DNA from: Hormoscilla sp. GUM202
GTDB taxonomy: Bacteria; Cyanobacteriota; Cyanobacteriia; Cyanobacteriales; Desertifilaceae
Assembly: GCA_005518205.2 (NCBI GenBank)
Contig: RFFC02000011.1
Coordinates: forward strand, 1 to 64,000
Length of the DNA stretch: 64,000 nt
Direction: 5' to 3'
Part shown: in pieces, positions 28,259 through 37,564 of the stretch
Position numbering within the stretch: position 1 is the stretch's first letter
How the letters are laid out: every line of letters starts with the position of its first letter
The notes under the pieces: generated by a model
Told to the model about the DNA's origin: nothing
Database searches by the model: none
Seen by the model: the letters and a program-made list of their open reading frames with translations, nothing else
Made by a program: the position numbers and the translations under genes

Positions 28259-29320
28259 GGTCGGGGTCGAGCCCGGAGTCGCCTCCGAACCCTCCCTTAC
28301 AAAACCGGACTGGCGATTTTCACCGCAGGAGGCTCCCGCCTGTGCTGTCCCAAAACATGGGTTGTCTATGGTTCTGTTGCCAGTTCCTGCTTTGTCTCGT
28401 GGGCTTTTGTCTTTTCGTTGTTGTCTGGGAATGACATTAGTGCCGGACTCCGGAGGGTTCGTGCGGGAGAAAGTACCTTAAACGTCCCGGCTGCACTCTT
28501 TACTTACGGGCGGGCATCACTGGTCCCTGTACTTTTTCTTACCTGGTCACGGTCTTCATTCAACCATATATACCTTCCGACTATGGCTCTTACTCTCAGT
28601 TCACGGCTGATTGCAGGTGACCATTACCTGGCTCTTACTCTCTATCTCACCGGGTAAGGGAGCCCGATGGACAAGGCAGGTGACCGTTATTAGCGTCTGA
28701 GGTTCCGTATCATTTTGAGACTACTTGCTCCCTTGACTTCCAGCACAGGCGCCCTACGTCAGCATATCCTAGGCATTACCCTAGGCGTTGGCTTTTTAGA
28801 GCTTCCCTCCCCTGTTAGCTTTCGCTTATCATCTAACTTATCCCCTGGTCGGTTAATCGTCTAATGAGAACGGTTTTGCCGGTCCATGGATTGCTCAACA
28901 GAGGTTATAACGTTCCGCATAATCCATATGATGCTTTTAGGCCCCTGCAATACCCCGGGAGGATTGTTGTAATACGGAATAACCAAGAAGTACGATTATT
29001 CACACCTACCATTGCCTTTTGGCTCCAGCGCATAAAGCCTTATTTCGCTGGTCTTAAATAACGAGGCTTGTACAGATTCACTTATCGTTAGCCATGAACA
29101 TCTAACAAGCGCGGAGTTGCCGGTTTAGGCTACCAGCTATCCTACATTTAAGTCCCTGCTCTCCACCGCCGGTGATGTCACTCCGCAGCAGTTGGGACCG
29201 GTGTACCTCCCGTATCCGGAGGGTGGGGTTTGGACCCACAAGGATTACACAGTTCCCCGGCTAATGATTCCGGTTTGGGCTGTCACAAGTATGCCTTGTT
29301 TACACCCGAACATTTCACAC
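28259..29320 (-). mobile_element. group II intron without an ORF (~1062 bp)
   Basis: The intron starts GTGTGAAATGTTCGGGTG at 29320 (consensus GUGYG) and ends just before AGAATTATG at 28258. Joining the flanks restores ATTAAAGCAGATTT + AGAATTATGT, i.e. IKADLELCLTQLQ in frame. Near the 3' end (28350-28259) GGGAGCCTCCTGCGGTGAAA followed by TCGCCAGTCCGGTTTTG resembles domain V with its AGC triad, then a domain VI-like stem GGAGGCGACTCCGGGCTCG. No reverse transcriptase can be read in any frame, so mobility would need help in trans. The 3' splice site is set by exon reading frame and may be off by a base. Confidence 0.8.
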
Positions 29321-30125
29321 AAATCTGCTTTAATTCCACTGGCACTTTGATATCGTTCTTCTGCGGTTTTCGCTAACAATTTCATCACAATGGCTGATAC
29401 TGCTTGCGGAATATCTCGATTAAGTTCATGAGGCGGCAATGGCTGTTTGGCGATGTGACAATGCACTAACTCCATGGCATCGGTGGCAGCAAAAGGCAGC
29501 TGATGGGTCAGCAGTTGGTAAAAGGTGGCACCGAGGCTGTAAAAGTCCGTGCGGTAATCGAGCGATCGGTTCATTCTGCCAGTCGGTTCCGGGGACATAT
29601 AGGGTAAGGTTCCTTCTAAGACTGCCGGATTTTTGAGGCTGGTATTTGAACGTGATAAGATGGTGGCAATGCCAAAGTCGATGATTTTCAGCTCTCCTGT
29701 GGTGGAATTGAAGACGATATTGGCAGGGTTAATGTCTTTGTGGACGATCTGGGTAGGCGCAGCCTTGTGGAGTTCACCCAGAATCTCGGTAATGCGAATG
29801 GCGAGATCCAGAAATTCCGACAGGGTAAACTGGCGTTCCCCGATCGCTGACTGTAAGGAGGAACCACCGAAATCTTCCAATATCATTACCAGAGTATTCT
29901 TAACCAGCTGCAAGTCATAGGCTTCGATCGCGCCATGGATATTCAGTCCACGAAGCCGAGAATATTCCTGCTTATATCGGGTGAGTTCTCGCGGCGCGGG
30001 ATAATCTTGCTTGAGTACCTTGAGGATAACGGGTTGACCATCCTGTTTGCGGATACCTCGATACACATGGGACTTGGCACTTTCATAGATTTTGGCGATA
30101 ATCTGGTAACCGGGAAGGCGATCAT
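29321..30125 (-). pseudogene. 5' exon of the Ser/Thr kinase gene (kinase domain)
   Basis: The kinase domain is complete: LPGYQIIAKIYESAKSHVYR, VILKVLKQDY (ATP-binding Lys), IVHKDINPANIVF (catalytic loop), LKIIDFGIATIL (DFG), LPYMSPEPTGRMNRSLDYR, then ERYQSASGIKADL at the intron junction. The family usually starts MISLPGYQ; here ATG ATC GCC TTC CCG is one base short of reading MI-LPGY, so the natural start is out of frame, and only GTG 30066 could initiate in frame. With the intron and the downstream deletion, the full protein is not made. It belongs to the cyanobacterial trifunctional kinase/ATPase/histidine kinase type. Confidence 0.75.
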
Positions 30126-30226
30126 ACTCTCTGTTCTCCTAGAGGTGTAAATTCACTTCTTAGAAAATAATGCGTTATCGTAGCAGCAGATATGGGTGTT
30201 TAAGTCAGACGCTTTCACTTACAGCT

Positions 30227-31055
30227 ATGTTAAAACATTATACCTCTGGTTCGGCATTAATCTTGGGCATTTTAGCAATCTTATTTGTCGCCTGTAGCCA
30301 CAATGAAGTCACAGATGCCAGTAACAATGTCAGTTCAACACCAACAATGGATGGCGGTCCCGCATGCTCTCTGCGCCGTCGCCCCCTCCGTACAGCCGCC
30401 AAGCACAAAAGCGCAGCCGGATTATTATCAGCGAGCCCGTCTCAAAGCTGACAGTGCTGTAAGTATTGGTCAATCTGCTCAATCTCCTGATGATTGGCAG
30501 CTGGTGGCAAGTCGCTGGCAACAGGCGATCGCCCTCCTGCAAGCCATACCCCCAGATAGTCCCCAACGGACTCACGCCCTCACCAAAATAGCAGAATACC
30601 AGGGCCATCTTGCCCAGGCCCAGGAACAGGCCCAAAGCAACCACCCAGCTGCGTCGGCACCAGTGGTGCTAGAGTTAGCATCAGCAGCAAGCCAAACTTC
30701 ACCACGAGTTTTTCCCGCCAGAATCAAGCGTCGAATTGGTGGTACGCCGGTAATAGATGTGCGTTTTAACGGCTCCCAGACCTTTGAGATGATTGTGGAT
30801 ACGGGAGCCAGTGGCGTTGCGATCACTGAAGATATGGCCCGATCGCTCGATGTGGTAACTGTCGGAGTAATTACAGCTAATACAGCTAGTGACAAGGAAG
30901 TAGAGTTCTCGATCGGTAATGTCTTGGAGATCGCCGTCGGCGGTGCTGTGGTTCGGGATGTGCAAGTGGCGATCGCCCCCCAGCTGGACATCGGACTTCT
31001 CGGACATGACTTCTTCGGCAATTACGATATCATTATTCGCCGAGATGTGATATAA
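30227..31055 (+). pseudogene. retropepsin-like aspartyl protease lipoprotein with a frameshift
   Basis: The first frame from ATG 30227 gives a lipoprotein signal (SALILGILAILFVAC, lipobox Cys). Near 30355-30375 the frame shifts, and the second frame continues STKAQPDYYQRARLKADSAV, AQSPDDWQLVASRWQQAIAL and a single-domain aspartyl protease: IGGTPVIDVRFNGSQTFEMI, VDTGASGVAIT (catalytic Asp in DTGAS), GLLGHDFFGNYDIIIR to 31055. Intact family members are exported retropepsin-like proteins of about 280 residues. One indel separates signal from protease; a GTG/ATG re-start at 30285 would give a cytoplasmic form. A sequencing error cannot be excluded. Confidence 0.7.
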
Positions 31056-31331
31056 TTTCATCTCCGCTGAATCATATTTATGTAGAAAATTTAAGATTAA
31101 GTTAAGTTTTATTGCAATAAGTGAACAAAATCAAAGGGAGAGAGCTAAGATGTAAAAGGTTGAGGCTGCTAATTGCTAATAGTTAATAGTTAATAGCAAT
31201 TCGTAGACGCGAGGGTGTCTCCCGACCCCTAGGATCGGAAAAGGGAGACACCTTCGATGGACGGCCATTATCAGTTAGGGGCATCTTTTACAAACTCAAA
31301 GGTTAATAAACAGAGAGAGGCAGAATTAGTT
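31056..31331. other. intergenic region upstream of the PAS-GAF gene
   Basis: 275 bp. It contains AATTGCTAATAGTTAATAGT, a run of short repeats (31165-31198), and the GGTGTCTCCC hairpin listed next. Confidence 0.4.
31214..31252 (+). promoter_or_regulatory. stem-loop GGTGTCTCCC...GGGAGACACC in the 5' leader
   Basis: Perfect 10-bp stem with an inner CCGA/TCGG extension around CCCCTAGGA, 80 bp before the ATG at 31332. Could be a terminator, an RNA-structure control element or a repeat copy. Confidence 0.45.
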
Positions 31332-33311
31332 ATGACTAGGTATTTGTGTCCTTGTTGTTCGCAACCTCTCATTTTTCACATCAGCCGCAAAAAAAAATTC
31401 TGGTATTGTATCAGCTGTCATCAAGAAATGCCAGCAATAGAAAACCATGAGACAGAATTAACACTTCCGATTGAGTCAAAGTGGGTATTGCCAGATAAGC
31501 AAGAGCTGTACGAACGGATTATTGAAACCACAAAAGAGGGGAGTTTGCTTCTGGATCCAGAAGGGAATACGGCTTTTGTGAATGGCAGGATGACAGAAAT
31601 GCTGGGCTACAGTGGGTCGGCAATGCAACGGATGCCGCTGTTGATGTTGATAGATGAGGAATATCAACAGCAGGCAGCCGAAAATCTGCTGAAATGTCGT
31701 CAAGGGCTGGATCGGGAAATGGAGTTGAAATTCAGCCACAGAGATGGTTCGGAAGTATGGGCGAACCTGTCTACTAATTCCATCTTTGATGCAGCGAATA
31801 TATACGCAGGAGTGCTAGTAATAGTTACCAACATTACCGAGCAGAAAAGGGCGGCAGAGAAATTGCAAAAGCAACGTCGGCAGCAGCAAGCCCTGAATTT
31901 TATAACTCAAGCCATCCGCAGTTCGATCGATTTAGAGACGATGTTTTCGGCAGCTGTATCGGAAATGCTCCAACTCCTGCAAGCTGACTACGTTCACATC
32001 TTCCAATATATATATGAACGTCAGCTGTGGTTGAATGTGGTTGAGTCTCGCAGCCATCCAGCATTGCCCGCGACTCTGGGACGGGAAATTCATGCAGGGG
32101 CCCTCCCTGCTAAAATCAACAGTTTAGAAATTGTGCGCAGTGATGATAACGGCATTGATGCAGACAAGCTGGCTGAAACTTTTACCGGAACTTGGTTGCT
32201 AGTACCGTTGCACTTGGGGGTATCAGTCTGGGGTGGGATAATTATAGTCATGCCAAGTGAATCCTACAAGTGGCAAGAATCAGAGATTGAGTGGCTGCGT
32301 ACTGTTGCCAACCAACTAGACATGGGCATCAACCAAGCTGTATTATATCAACAGTTGGCAGCAGCTCACCAAGAATTAAAGTATTTGGCAGCCTTAGATG
32401 ATATTCCCAAAAATGTCACTCTCACCTTGCGTTCCCAGGCGGATCCTGGGTTGACACGGGAGGATGGGGATACAAAAAAAAAGCCTGCGGGGTTGGAGAA
32501 CATTACGACAGAAGGGCGATCGGGTTCTTTTCTCCCTGAGCAATCATTATTAATGAGCTATGTTGCCTATTATCTGAGTCGGGGTAAAACTGTGCTCAGT
32601 CCCATGAGTGGTGTCCTATCATTTGACGGGAAACTGTACAATTACCAAGGATATCACGAGGATTTCCAGGATTTTTGGCAGCAACTCCAGCAGCGTCGCG
32701 ACTTCCGCGAGCTTTATCTGGAAGCAGATAGTTATTGCTTCGGTGACTTTTTGGCTGGAAGTTGCACTGTGAGCGAGTGCGCCCGTTGTCAGCTGCCAAT
32801 ATCCATGTCAGCAGGTCATGTTGACAAGGTTCCTGGTTGTAATGGATTCTGTGGGGGTTTATTATCTCAAAAAGAGAATCAGAACTTGGAAGAGCAACCT
32901 TGCTTAACCTCCGTGCTTGCCATTGGGGCGCTACCGAATGGCTCTAAAAACTTAGAGGAATTGTTCGCTCGCAACGGGTTTGCAGTCACCTTTGTCAGTC
33001 AACCAGAAGAAATTATCTGGCAATCTTTACCTGATACTATAGATCTGGTACTGATTCACGCGGAAGTTTCCCTTGTCGAGGGCAAAGCTTGGACGCAGAA
33101 ACTGCGTCGTCACCCACAGCTAAACTCTACTCCCATTATTGCTCTGAGTGCTGAAGCTGGGCATCCTCTGAGCTGGGTTGAGCGAGATCTCGGAGTGGAA
33201 GATTACCTGCTGACTCCTCTAGGGGGCGAGAGGCTAGCTGCTCATTTGCGCGGCTGTTCTCAATCCCAACTCAGCTTTGCTGGCACTGAGTTGCATTGGT
33301 TTCCGCGTTAG
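31332..33311 (+). CDS. PAS-GAF sensory protein with N-terminal zinc ribbon and pseudo-receiver
   Basis: 659 residues from ATG 31332 (an upstream ATG at 31257 lies in the hairpin leader). Order: zinc ribbon YLCPCCSQPL...CISCHQ (residues 3-35); PAS domain (ERIIETTKEGSLLLDPEGNT to VTNITEQKR); GAF domain (FITQAIRSSIDLETMFSAAV to LDMGINQAV); a Cys-rich unknown region (CFGDFLAGSCTVSECARCQL); a C-terminal receiver-like domain (DLVLIHAEVS, PIIALSAEAG, VEDYLLTPLGG). The phospho-acceptor Asp is replaced by His and the conserved Lys by Thr, so it should not be phosphorylated. No kinase, GGDEF or DNA-binding domain is present. Ligand unknown. Confidence 0.75.
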   Translation: MTRYLCPCCSQPLIFHISRKKKFWYCISCHQEMPAIENHETELTLPIESKWVLPDKQELYERIIETTKEGSLLLDPEGNTAFVNGRMTEMLGYSGSAMQRMPLLMLIDEEYQQQAAENLLKCRQGLDREMELKFSHRDGSEVWANLSTNSIFDAANIYAGVLVIVTNITEQKRAAEKLQKQRRQQQALNFITQAIRSSIDLETMFSAAVSEMLQLLQADYVHIFQYIYERQLWLNVVESRSHPALPATLGREIHAGALPAKINSLEIVRSDDNGIDADKLAETFTGTWLLVPLHLGVSVWGGIIIVMPSESYKWQESEIEWLRTVANQLDMGINQAVLYQQLAAAHQELKYLAALDDIPKNVTLTLRSQADPGLTREDGDTKKKPAGLENITTEGRSGSFLPEQSLLMSYVAYYLSRGKTVLSPMSGVLSFDGKLYNYQGYHEDFQDFWQQLQQRRDFRELYLEADSYCFGDFLAGSCTVSECARCQLPISMSAGHVDKVPGCNGFCGGLLSQKENQNLEEQPCLTSVLAIGALPNGSKNLEELFARNGFAVTFVSQPEEIIWQSLPDTIDLVLIHAEVSLVEGKAWTQKLRRHPQLNSTPIIALSAEAGHPLSWVERDLGVEDYLLTPLGGERLAAHLRGCSQSQLSFAGTELHWFPR

Positions 33312-33315
33312 ATCG

Positions 33316-33345
33316 AAGGTTTGTAGTGAGGACTTTAGTCCTCAC
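33316..33345. repeat. GGTTTGTAGTGAGGACT repeat, truncated copy
   Basis: AAGGTTTGTAGTGAGGACTT followed by TAGTCCTCACC, half-lost relative to the perfect copy at 4694-4737. Lies directly behind the PAS-GAF gene. Confidence 0.75.
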
Positions 33346-33421
33346 CGTGGGCGAGGTAAAAACTAAAGTCTGCTAGGCTCAGTTTGCCGCATCTCACTTT
33401 TGCTGCGACCAGATTTTGCCC

Positions 33422-33454
33422 AGAAACCAGGTTTTGACAAAAAACCTGGTTTCT
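33422..33454. repeat. AGAAACCAGGTTTT/AAAACCTGGTTTCT palindrome
   Basis: Strong inverted repeat with A/T-rich inner arms, a member of the GAAACC.GG family of 22083-22112; the C/G to A/T change occurs in both arms, keeping pairing. Confidence 0.75.
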
Positions 33455-33488
33455 TACTACGAACGGACTTTTTACATATTTGCTACAT

Positions 33489-34238
33489 ATGAGAAAAACT
33501 CAGTTTAGCAAACCCCACGGGACAATTGTACTTGCCATGAGCGCTGATGGCAAGATATCCGATGTGGGGCGATCGCCTGCTCGTTTCGGTTCAGCAGCAG
33601 ACAAAGCCCATCTGGAAAAACAAATTGCGATGGCAGATGGAGTATTATTTGGAGCGGGTACTCTCCGCGCCTATGGGACAACGATGCCCATTGCTAACCC
33701 CAAACTATTGCAGCAACGAGAATCAGATGGCAAACCACCCCAACCAGTGCAAATACTGGTATCTAGATCGGCTAATATTGACTCTTCTTTACGTTTTTTC
33801 CAGCAACCCGTCCCCCGCTGGTTATTAACAACCGCTGCTGGAGCCAAACATTACCATAGTGACCGGTATCGGCCCGACGTCACCAATAGTACAGGCTCTG
33901 AGTTTGAAAAGATTATCATTGCGAAAATGGGGAATCAAGGGATTGATTGGGTTGAGGCTTTCCGTCAGTTAGCCCAGCTAGAATTGAAACGTTTAGCAAT
34001 TCTGGGAGGCGGCGAATTGGTCGCCTCCCTGCTAGCTGCTGATGTGATTGATGAATTATGCTTGACAGTTTGTCCCTTAATTTTGGGTGGCGCAGCTGCA
34101 CCCACTCCTGTGGAGGGTGCAGGATTGTTATCAGCGCAACATTTGCAGTTGTTATCTGTTGATACTAGAGAACAGGAGGTATTTCTGCATTATAGCATTG
34201 TCCGACGATCGGGAAATACCTTGAATAGTTTAAGCTGA
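33489..34238 (+). CDS. RibD C-terminal-domain reductase
   Basis: 249 residues from ATG 33489. TIVLAMSADGKISDVGRSPA and ADGVLFGAGTLRAYG, then LKRLAILGGGELVASLLAAD and DELCLTVCPLILGGAAAPTP are the RibD_C (dihydrofolate-reductase-like) hallmarks. In riboflavin synthesis this domain reduces 5-amino-6-ribosylamino-uracil phosphate with NADPH. There is no deaminase domain, so either it complements a separate RibD or acts on another substrate. No riboflavin genes nearby. Confidence 0.85.
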   Translation: MRKTQFSKPHGTIVLAMSADGKISDVGRSPARFGSAADKAHLEKQIAMADGVLFGAGTLRAYGTTMPIANPKLLQQRESDGKPPQPVQILVSRSANIDSSLRFFQQPVPRWLLTTAAGAKHYHSDRYRPDVTNSTGSEFEKIIIAKMGNQGIDWVEAFRQLAQLELKRLAILGGGELVASLLAADVIDELCLTVCPLILGGAAAPTPVEGAGLLSAQHLQLLSVDTREQEVFLHYSIVRRSGNTLNSLS

Positions 34239-34393
34239 AATTGGGAGCATGTCAACTTGGTTTATAAGTATTTTTGCTCTCAAACTGCATTACCTGCTCT
34301 TAGGTCAACTAACCACTGCTGACATGCTTTCCTGAAATTAGCTTGCCTTTTTCTCACGATCGATTGTTCAAGTTTTTCTCCCAGAGAGTCCCT

Positions 34394-35572
34394 ATGGTCA
34401 AACAAATCTCGCCTCAAATTAGAGTTGCCTGGATTGACAAAATTGCCGAAATCCCCCTTGCTGAGTGGGATAGGCTAGCCCAACCCCTGAAGACGCCGTT
34501 TTTTGAATGGGATTGGTTGCACAATCTGGAAGCGTCTGGTTGTGCGGTGGCACGGGCGGGTTGGCAACCCTGCCATTTGACCCTGTGGCGGGATAAACAA
34601 CTTATAGCAGCCGCGCCCCTTTATGTCAAGGGTCACAGCTATGGAGAATTTGTGTTTGACCACCAATGGGCAGATTTAGCCTATCGGTTGGGGATTGAAT
34701 ATTACCCGAAACTGCTAGGAATGAGTCCCTTTACCCCGGCGGTGGGCTATCGGTTTTTGATTGCCGATGGAGAAGATGAAGATGAACTTACGGAGTTGAT
34801 GGTAGCAGCGATCGACCATTTTTGCGATCGCCACAACATTTCTGGCTGTAACTTTCTCTATGTCGATCCAGAATGGCGATCGCGCCTCGAAGGCCACGGC
34901 TTTTCCAGCTGGCTGCACCACAACAGTATTTGGCAAAATCAAGGCTTTCAGACCTTTGATGATTATTTGGGCATGTTCAATGCCAATCAGCGTCGGAATA
35001 TCAAGCGGGAACGGAAAGCATTATCAAAATCAGGTTTAGAGATGAAAATGCACGCGGGCGATGATATTCCTCACTCCCTGCTTCTCTTAATGTACGATTT
35101 TTACAGCCACCATTGCGATCGGTTTGGCTGGTGGGGAAGCAAGTATTTAACTAAGGAATTCTTTGAGGCATTATATCACAATTATCGCCATCGAGTATTA
35201 TTGGCCGCCGCCTACCGGGAAGGGGACGATCGCCATCCAGTAGGGATGTCTTTTTGCATCACCAAGGGCGATCGTTTGTACGGGCGCTATTGGGGCAGTT
35301 TTGCCGAATACGATTGCCTGCATTTTAACGCTTGCTATTACTCTCCCATTGAGTGGGCGATCGCGCGGGGCATTCAAATGTTTGACCCGGGTGCGGGAGG
35401 GAGTCACAAAAAGCGTCGCGGCTTTCCCGCCACCCCCCATCATAGCTTGCACCGCTTTTATAATCAACGTCTGATGCAAATTCTGCGTACCCACATCGCC
35501 AAAATTAATGAAATGGAACGGGAACAAATTGAGGCTATTAACCAAGAATTGCCCTTTAGTAAACGGGAGTGA
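34394..35572 (+). CDS. COG3146-type acyltransferase (GNAT fold)
   Basis: 392 residues from ATG 34394 (MVKQIS). Family blocks: IPLAEWDRL near the start, SPFTPAVGYRFLI, NANQRRNIKRERKALSKSGL, CDRFGWWGSKYLTKEFFEAL, GRYWGSFAEYDCLHFNACYY, GIQMFDPGAGGSHKKRRGF. These define the DUF482/COG3146 family of GNAT-like proteins, sometimes annotated as peptidoglycan-related acyltransferases without direct proof. Cytosolic by appearance. Not obviously in an operon with the RibD-like gene, 155 bp upstream. Confidence 0.85.
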   Translation: MVKQISPQIRVAWIDKIAEIPLAEWDRLAQPLKTPFFEWDWLHNLEASGCAVARAGWQPCHLTLWRDKQLIAAAPLYVKGHSYGEFVFDHQWADLAYRLGIEYYPKLLGMSPFTPAVGYRFLIADGEDEDELTELMVAAIDHFCDRHNISGCNFLYVDPEWRSRLEGHGFSSWLHHNSIWQNQGFQTFDDYLGMFNANQRRNIKRERKALSKSGLEMKMHAGDDIPHSLLLLMYDFYSHHCDRFGWWGSKYLTKEFFEALYHNYRHRVLLAAAYREGDDRHPVGMSFCITKGDRLYGRYWGSFAEYDCLHFNACYYSPIEWAIARGIQMFDPGAGGSHKKRRGFPATPHHSLHRFYNQRLMQILRTHIAKINEMEREQIEAINQELPFSKRE

Positions 35573-35620
35573 TTAATGATTATCTAGAAGGAATTTTCGG
35601 GCTTCGTTGTCAGCCCCTGC

Positions 35621-36558
35621 GGTGGTGATAAATATGTAGTGATGCATTATCTATCCCGATAAACATTTGTTGTAATAATGTACAAAATACCAAATAGCTC
35701 CGATGTGATTTTCTAGTTTCTTGGAGAATGATAATGTTTTACGAACCAAACGACTAATTCTTTGTCTTAATGTGTTGTTTAGCCTTTCAATATGATTAGT
35801 TTTTCCAGTTTCTTTACCTACTGGTTTATGACGTTTTTTGGGGATTACTGTGTTATAAGCTTCCCAAAAATATGTGTAAAAAACTGCGCCGATAAACAGG
35901 AGGTAAAGATTTCCACGCCGATTCCCGACTGCGAGCGCCCACATAAACTCCAACTATTTCTCTAGTTTTTGTATCTAACGCTAACCAAATCCATTGCTTA
36001 TTTTCTTTATTCTCCACAAAAGACCACATTTCATCACATTCAATAGTCATTTTCCCTTTTGGCTTGTCTAAAACCTTTATCTCACGCGGAGTTTCCGCAG
36101 ATTTTTTATTAACATAATCTTGGAGCAAAGTTTTTGAAACTCCAACTTGACGTGCAATTCCAGCTAAAGAAATTCTCTCAAGTAAAAGGCCATCTATTTT
36201 CTTTTTTGTTTCTGATGATATCGTTTTATTGGTAGGGTTTTCAACAAATTGCCTGCCACAGTCTTTACACTTATGTTTTTGCTTTTTGTTATGAGTACTA
36301 CCGTTTTTTACTGTTCGCTCACTTTGACAGTGGGGACAAGAAGGTCGCAAGCATAAATCTGATGATGTGTTCATAAATTTAGACATTGTTTTTACCAATA
36401 ACAATATAGCATTGTGACAACTAATTATACATGATTATCTCTGATATTTTTGATAAATTAAACTTATCAATGGTAATGAAAAATGTTATATTATCCCTTT
36501 GAAAAGCAAGGATTAATAGAGGGATAAAATGTTATATCACTACATATTTATCACTACC
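35621..36558 (-). mobile_element. IS1-family element, 938 bp
   Basis: Inverted ends GGTGGTGATAAATATGTAGT (35621-35640) and, at the right, the complement of GGTAGTGATAAATATGTAGT (36539-36558). Flanks CCCCTGC on the left and CCCCCTGC on the right look like a target duplication blurred by a C run. The transposase inside is defective. Confidence 0.8.
35651..36404 (-). pseudogene. IS1-family transposase with frameshift and lost catalytic Asp
   Basis: First frame (36404-35853): zinc-ribbon CPHCQSERTVKNGSTHNKKQ, KCKDCGRQF, helix-turn-helix LAGIARQVGVSKTLLQDYVN, TIECDEMWSFVENKENKQWI (first catalytic Asp). After SLPPVYRR the frame shifts (apparent 5-nt deletion near 35895) to AVFYTYFWEAYNTVIPKKRH and NHIERLNNTLRQRISRLVRK (catalytic Glu). 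Family members read YTDFWEAY; here Asp is Tyr, removing the second catalytic residue. So the element is doubly inactive. Confidence 0.8.
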
Positions 36559-37120
36559 CCCCCTGCTAATAGCTAAAGTCGGTTAAAACTCATATCTTGC
36601 ACCAGTCGCAATAACCTGCATCCGGTTAAAAAAGAGGCTAAGAGCCAAAGTCCACAAAGCGTGGGCTAAATCCTTTCTAAATAATGCTTTTAGTGGGTTT
36701 TAACTGAGATATTGCACCATTCTCAGTTAGTTTCTAGACCAGCCAAAATATTCTCGATTTGTTTCATGGCCCGCCGGGGGTTCAAACCCCCGGCTAATAG
36801 CTAAAGTCGGTTTAAAACCGACTAAAAATATTATTTTTTTACCCTCGCTATTGAGGCGATCGCCAGGGAACAAGGGTAAAACGAAGGTAAAATAAAATAT
36901 CTTTTTCATAAGGTTTTCAGTGGGTTTTAACCCACTTTAGCTATTAGCCGTGGGTTTGAACCCACGGCGGGCCAGGAAGCCCAGGAAGCTTATCGAAAAT
37001 GGTGCAAGATCTCAGTTTTAACCCACTTTAGCTATTAGCCGTGGGTTTGAACCCACGGCGGGCCAGGAGACCAATTGAGAATGGTGCAAGATGTCAGTTA
37101 AAACCGACTGGATAAGATAA
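36559..37120. repeat. cluster of modular double-hairpin repeats
   Basis: Two full units (about 36918-36975 and 37014-37073): hairpin 1 AGTGGGTTTTAACCCACT, linker TTAGCTATTAGC, hairpin 2 CCGTGGGTTTGAACCCACGG, then CGGGCCAGGA. One inverted unit (36766-36825) carries hairpin 2 as CCGGGGGTTCAAACCCCCGG and hairpin 1 as AGTCGGTTTAAAACCGACT. Partial units at 36565-36605 and 36688-36722. A third word TGGTGCAAGATCTCAGTTTT (or close variants) alternates with them. Stem bases change in pairs between copies. Confidence 0.85.
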
Positions 37121-37206
37121 CGCTTCTCAAATGTAGCACGATTTTATTAATATTTTTTGTTTGGTAGGCGATTTTAGCGTAGAAGTAACCCACTGGGGGC
37201 ATCATT

Positions 37207-37341
37207 GCACTCGGGTTGACTGTCGAACAAATTGCTACGGCCTTAGGTTTGGATGTTGAGGTCGTTCAGCAGGCCGCTGTCCCTGCTGAACAGCCCCACA
37301 ACAGTCAGAAACACGGAGTTAGAAATCCCTTCTACCTCTAA
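37207..37341 (+). pseudogene. C-terminal fragment of an Rpn-family (PD-(D/E)XK) nuclease-like gene
   Basis: ALGLTVEQIATALGLDVEVV followed by QQAAVPAEQ resembles the helical C-terminal tail found in cyanobacterial Rpn/DUF4351-type proteins. About 44 codons to TAA 37339-37341; nothing recognisable upstream. Not functional alone. Confidence 0.45.
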
Positions 37342-37373
37342 TACGGGTTGGGAGATTTTGTGATATAGCCCGC

Positions 37374-37435
37374 CCAGGCGGGTATGTCTCGCTTCACCCC
37401 TCGTTCCCAAGGAGACCCCCTGGGAACGGGTGACG
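37374..37435. repeat. two adjacent GC-rich palindromes
   Basis: CCCGCCCAGGCGGG (37370-37383) and CCCGTTCCCAgg...CTGGGAACGGG-type arms (37396-37428). Members of the CTCGTTCCC family. Confidence 0.6.
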
Positions 37436-37564
37436 GCGCGGTAGTGTCCGATCGATGCTATACCCGAAAGAAAACAGGTTCTTGAGAGAAATGCGATCGC
37501 CCGCTATGGCCTGGACTAGAATCAAATAAAATAACAAGGTTAATTGCGAGCGAAATTCCCTCTC

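Noticed and set aside
28244-29061. Open frames on the plus strand over the kinase insert
   Set aside because: They run antisense through the group II intron and show no reverse-transcriptase or other motif.
35853-35953. Programmed frameshift in the IS1 at 35651-36404
   Set aside because: The shift is explained by lost bases (RQC missing after VYR), there is no slippery A-run on the coding strand at the point, and a catalytic Asp is also lost.
36766-36800. GGTTCAAAC..., reminiscent of a tRNA T-loop
   Set aside because: It is part of hairpin 2 of the repeat family; no acceptor, D or anticodon arms can be drawn.
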